A DNA stretch of 64,000 nucleotides from contig JAECUM010004328.1 in assembly GCA_016617855.1 (NCBI GenBank), positions 1 through 64,000 on the forward strand, given 5' to 3'. The notes under the pieces are model-generated. The model was given only the letters and a program-made list of their open reading frames with translations. It made no database searches and was not told where the DNA came from. This DNA is from Megalonaias nervosa. Taxonomy: Eukaryota > Mollusca > Bivalvia > Unionida > Unionidae. Positions 60,512 through 64,000 of the stretch are shown here, piece after piece. Position 1 is the first letter of the stretch; each line of letters begins with the position of its first letter. Made by a program: the position numbers and the translations under genes.

Positions 60512-62015
60512 CTGAAATTATGAATAAAGAACTTGAAAATAAGTTGATAGAAAATGATTGCTCCAACATGTAGCAATGATAGCTAAAAACCAATTTCTTA
60601 CAGGTACATAAAACTTTGGTTACAGTGGTATTATAAGAAATTAAGGGAGTTGTCCTCAATGACATCAATTCCTAATAAAGTTTCCTGACTGCAGTTTGAA
60701 CAGATGTGGTGGCATGAACTTTACCAAAAAGTCACTCAAGCATGAAAAAGTACATATGGCGACCTGACTGATGACAGAGGTACAGTAGGGCTCAATTGGA
60801 TTTTCAATTGTCAATGTGCCATGGAGCAGTTAATTCCCTCAATGATTGCTCCACAATGAAACTCCAAGGTGGATGGGCTGAATATCAACAAATAACCACC
60901 ATGATTTGGCAGGCACTGCTTGTGCTTCTGCACCATGGATGGAGCTTACTGACATTAGTGATTGACATTTTAATAGCCAAAGCATGAAGACCAACCAAAG
61001 ACTGCAATCTCAGTTATATACAACTGGATAAAATTTGAAAAATCAAGCCTTTATGTCAATTATATATCTGAAGAAAAAAAATCATTTCAGAAGAGTCTTG
61101 TATATTCAATGCATACGTGTTTAGAAAAAGTTGATTGACTTCAGTGTAATATACTTTAATTTGCTGTTATTGCAGACATCAAAAATTTATGTGCATTCCC
61201 TATTCAGTTTAAACAATGTAGCCCAAGATGTCAACACCATGATCAGTGGACAGTGAAAAGTAGATCACAGACTCTTCTATGAATGTAACATTCTTACTCT
61301 ATTCAAAGAAATCTGAAAAAACTTGTGCATCAACTTGGTGAGAGCAAATCTTTCAGCTTCACTTGAACAGCATCAATTATTCTATTGTTACAAAGAAATA
61401 TAATCCCCTAACATACAGAAAGTTTAATTAAAAAATAACAACCACTGCTATGTAAAACAAAAAAAAGGATAGAAAACACTGAATTTACACTGAATGTGAA
61501 CCAAGTGCTTAGCCCTTAAGAAGCAATGGCAGTACAAACTGTTGACAACAACATGTGCATGATGTAGAATTTAAATAACTCTGAGCTAGCTCGGTTCTAA
61601 TGCAACAGGGCCTACAGCATGCACTCCATAAGGGACCTATCATTTAATTTCTTGGGGAGGGGGAGTAAAGGTGCCCATCGGGTGGCATTTTCTTTCTGAA
61701 AAGAACATTTTTTTCTTTCTTTACAAGACAGGTATAGAGTAGTCTCTTTTCCCCGCAAGACAATTGTTTTAAGCTTTTCAAAAAAGAATGCTAATAAAGG
61801 GTATGTCGCAAAGAGAGACTTGATTTAGTGGATGTTCTACAGAAATCAAAGCAGTAGCCATTGTCAACACTATTACAAAATATTGACAATAATTAGCATC
61901 AAATAAATGTCAGTTTTGGCTTGGGAAGGTATTATTTATATTACACAAAACCATTTGATATGGAACATCATATTGAACAGTCCTAATTAAAACCCAGCAA
62001 TTAATAGTGGAACTT

Positions 62016-62165
62016 TGTTATCACTCTAGGGTCTTAAACTATGTAACAAGAAAGAGCAAAACCAAGAAGTTTTGTATAATTGAAAAATATAATTTCCCTA
62101 AAATACAAAGTGAAAGAATTAAAAATAACTTACAATATGGTGAATGAATTCCTAAAATCCTAAAA
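62016..62165 (-). mobile_element. LTR-like dispersed element, 3' fragment (copy F)
   Basis: The minus strand ends ...aagaccctagagtgataaca, matching the right end of copies D and E. The rest is lost before the 43-bp array. Confidence 0.55.
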
Positions 62166-62167
62166 AA

Positions 62168-62395
62168 AAAAGAACCAATTCTTCCACTCAAGTTGATCAG
62201 TTAATCCAGAAAAGAATAAATTCTTCCCCTAGAGTTGATCAATTAATCCAGAAAAGCGCCAATTCTTACCCTCGAGTTGATCAGTTAATCCAGAAAAGAG
62301 CCAGTTCTTCCCCTCAAGTTGATCAATTAATCCAGAAATGAGCCAATTCTTCCCCTCGAGTTTATCAATTAATCCAGAAAAGAGCCAAGAAAATA
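62168..62395. repeat. Tandem array, ~43-bp unit x 5
   Basis: Units of 'aattcttcccctcgagttga' plus tcaattaatccagaaaagagcc. Confidence 0.92.
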
Positions 62396-63054
62396 GTTCC
62401 TCATAATTGATACACCTCTGACCCTCACCCCTCCAAAACCAAATGAAACTATTAGAGAGTTAGCAGTTAATGATATTTTGACAATCCCACCTTCTGTTTC
62501 AGACCCAGTATGAACTAAATCTGCCAGTAAGGGAATGCATATGGAGTACCTCTGCTGTAAAGGCAATAATTTCATAATGTCACCACATGGTGCAAACGCA
62601 TACCAAGCTGCATCAAGATATCTCAAAATGGTTTGGAAGATTTTAACTGTCAGAAGTGTGACAGAGTGATGGATGGACACAACTGTTTTACGATTACCCT
62701 GCATGTTGCATAATATGCCCACCCCTTGTTTAATAGTCCTCCATATAGATAACAGAATTTTTTGTGCGCAAACCATTGTTCTTCTTTAAGTCACAGTGAC
62801 TTTGACATTTGACCCCAAAATCAACTGAGTTCTTCCCCACCCAAGTGCAGGTCATCCCAAAATTGATAACTGTAGATGGTGGACAACCTCAGATTTATTG
62901 TGTACAAATGAAATTGGTAACAGATGGACATACAGACAAATGGACAATATCAAAACATAATATACTCCACCTTAAAATGCTCATCAGACAGGGCCCCCCA
63001 TTCTCTCACAAGGCATAATACATGTATTATCATCACAGTAATGCCATCTTGACT

Positions 63055-63138
63055 GCTAGATCATGTCAAGTCATCAGCATCGGAAAATCTCGATCATGAT
63101 CCAGATGTTCTGATGCTGACAACAAGGCTTGATCTAGC
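63055..63138. repeat. 84-bp imperfect fold-back
   Basis: gctagatca...gtcatcagcatc at the left pairs with gatgctgac...tgatctagc at the right. Confidence 0.7.
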
Positions 63139-63698
63139 AAACAAATCAAATGAATCTGATAAGGATATTTTTGTTACATACTTATCAATTTTCTGAAAAT
63201 TTAATAAAAATCACTGAAAAAGAAAATAAATTATTTAACATTTCAACCTTTTTTATAAATGAACTTCCTCCTACAGGATGAACCGAATTACCTATTGGGG
63301 AAGTTACAGAAATGTCAAATTTAGTAAGTTATTGAGAGTTTTCCCATTTTTAGTAACATCAGCCATATCAAATGGCATCATATGTCTAAGTTAAAATACC
63401 TTTATGCCAGGTTACTGTCAAATTTTTAAGGTAGTTTTTGAGAAGTCATTTGAAGAATTTTCTTCAGTAATAGTGGCTATATCTGATGTTAAGCAGTTTT
63501 TGGATAGTCATTTCAAGGTTTTCTATTTTTAGTAACAGTGACCATCTTTGATATTAGATCGGCCTCATTTGTAAAAACTTGACAGTCATCTATGCCAAGA
63601 TGACTGCTCTTACATTTGATCAATTCTTTTTAAGCAGTTGTTTAAAGTTTTTAAAAATGTTTTAGTAAAGTTTTATTGTTTTTAAAAATAATTATTTG

Positions 63699-63838
63699 TT
63701 GTTGTTTTCAGTTAAATGCCATTTTTCAGCACCTGAGAGGCTATACAAGGCAGCTAGTATATCTGGTGGAGGAAGGACCCAGAAAAATCCTTGGAAGAAC
63801 CACCAACCCAAGGGAAACTACTGGGTAGCTTTCTCACA
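63699..63838 (-). mobile_element. tRNA-derived SINE, family B, copy 4 (truncated)
   Basis: Tail half only: (GTT)n, then gccatttttcagcacctgag and ggtggaggaaggacccag, cut at a (CA)n tract at 63839-63860 before the tRNA head. Confidence 0.82.
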
Positions 63839-64000
63839 CACGCACACACACACACACACACCCAGGGCCCCTTTCAATTTTCAGTAACAGTGTCCATATT
63901 TGATGATGGATTGGCATCTAATGAACACACCTGAAATGCCTTAATGCTAGAACACTCCTTGCAAAATCCAGATACACAACAAGAAATCATCCTACACGGA

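Larger units (their letters stand above)
60512..64000. other. Kinesin intron running off the window
   Basis: No motor-domain exon could be found on the minus strand, so this intron is at least 3.5 kb. It holds an LTR-like fragment, a 43-bp array, a fold-back and a SINE fragment. Confidence 0.7.

Noticed and set aside
62369..62776. 135-codon minus-strand ORF
   Set aside because: Not recognisable, overlaps the edge of a 43-bp array, and the plus strand resembles a common mollusc dispersed repeat. No splice context with kinesin.
60512..64000. Search for the upstream kinesin motor exons (P-loop, switch I, DLAGSE)
   Set aside because: No minus-strand match to these motifs in any frame by eye; they must lie past the window.

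Overview
The window is AT-rich animal DNA. It holds one intronless protein gene, most of a second gene split into many exons, and long repeat-filled intergenic and intronic stretches. Short exons with GT/AG splice sites, tRNA-derived SINEs, a decayed LINE, MITE-like elements and many private tandem arrays rule out a prokaryote. The gene content and the dispersed '...gggcaataactc' and '...gggccataactc' repeats, a type I associate with bivalve genomes, suggest a lophotrochozoan, probably a bivalve mollusc. That placement is inference.

Layout. 1-4360: intergenic DNA with a 241-bp hAT-type MITE and a duplicated ~650-bp element. 4574-6823 (+): an intact 749-codon F-box/leucine-rich-repeat gene with a single coding exon. 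6824-18990: intergenic DNA with at least eight tandem arrays, two SINEs, LTR-like copies, a LINE reverse-transcriptase remnant and a satellite carrying hormone-response-element palindromes. 18990-26465: a long AT-rich stretch nearly free of repeats, which I propose is the 3' UTR of the kinesin gene. 26466-33064: a repeat-bearing block that fits a 3' UTR intron. 33067-60511 (-): fourteen coding exons of the conventional kinesin (kinesin-1) heavy chain, from just after switch II of the motor to the stop codon (727 codons). The first ~240 residues lie beyond the right edge, because no motor exon is visible in 60512-64000.

All thirteen kinesin exon junctions keep the reading frame, and the joined protein follows the kinesin-1 order: motor end, neck linker, neck coil, stalk, light-chain-binding coil, tail and IAK autoinhibitory motif. 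Points worth a second look are an 87-bp phase-compatible candidate cassette exon in the stalk (50336-50422), a strong splice donor two bases after the kinesin stop codon, DNA elements with matching flanking duplications, two SINE families with retroposition signatures, and a ~160-residue non-LRR insert inside the F-box protein. The two genes are unrelated in function: one is a likely SCF ubiquitin-ligase adaptor and the other an axonal/organelle transport motor.
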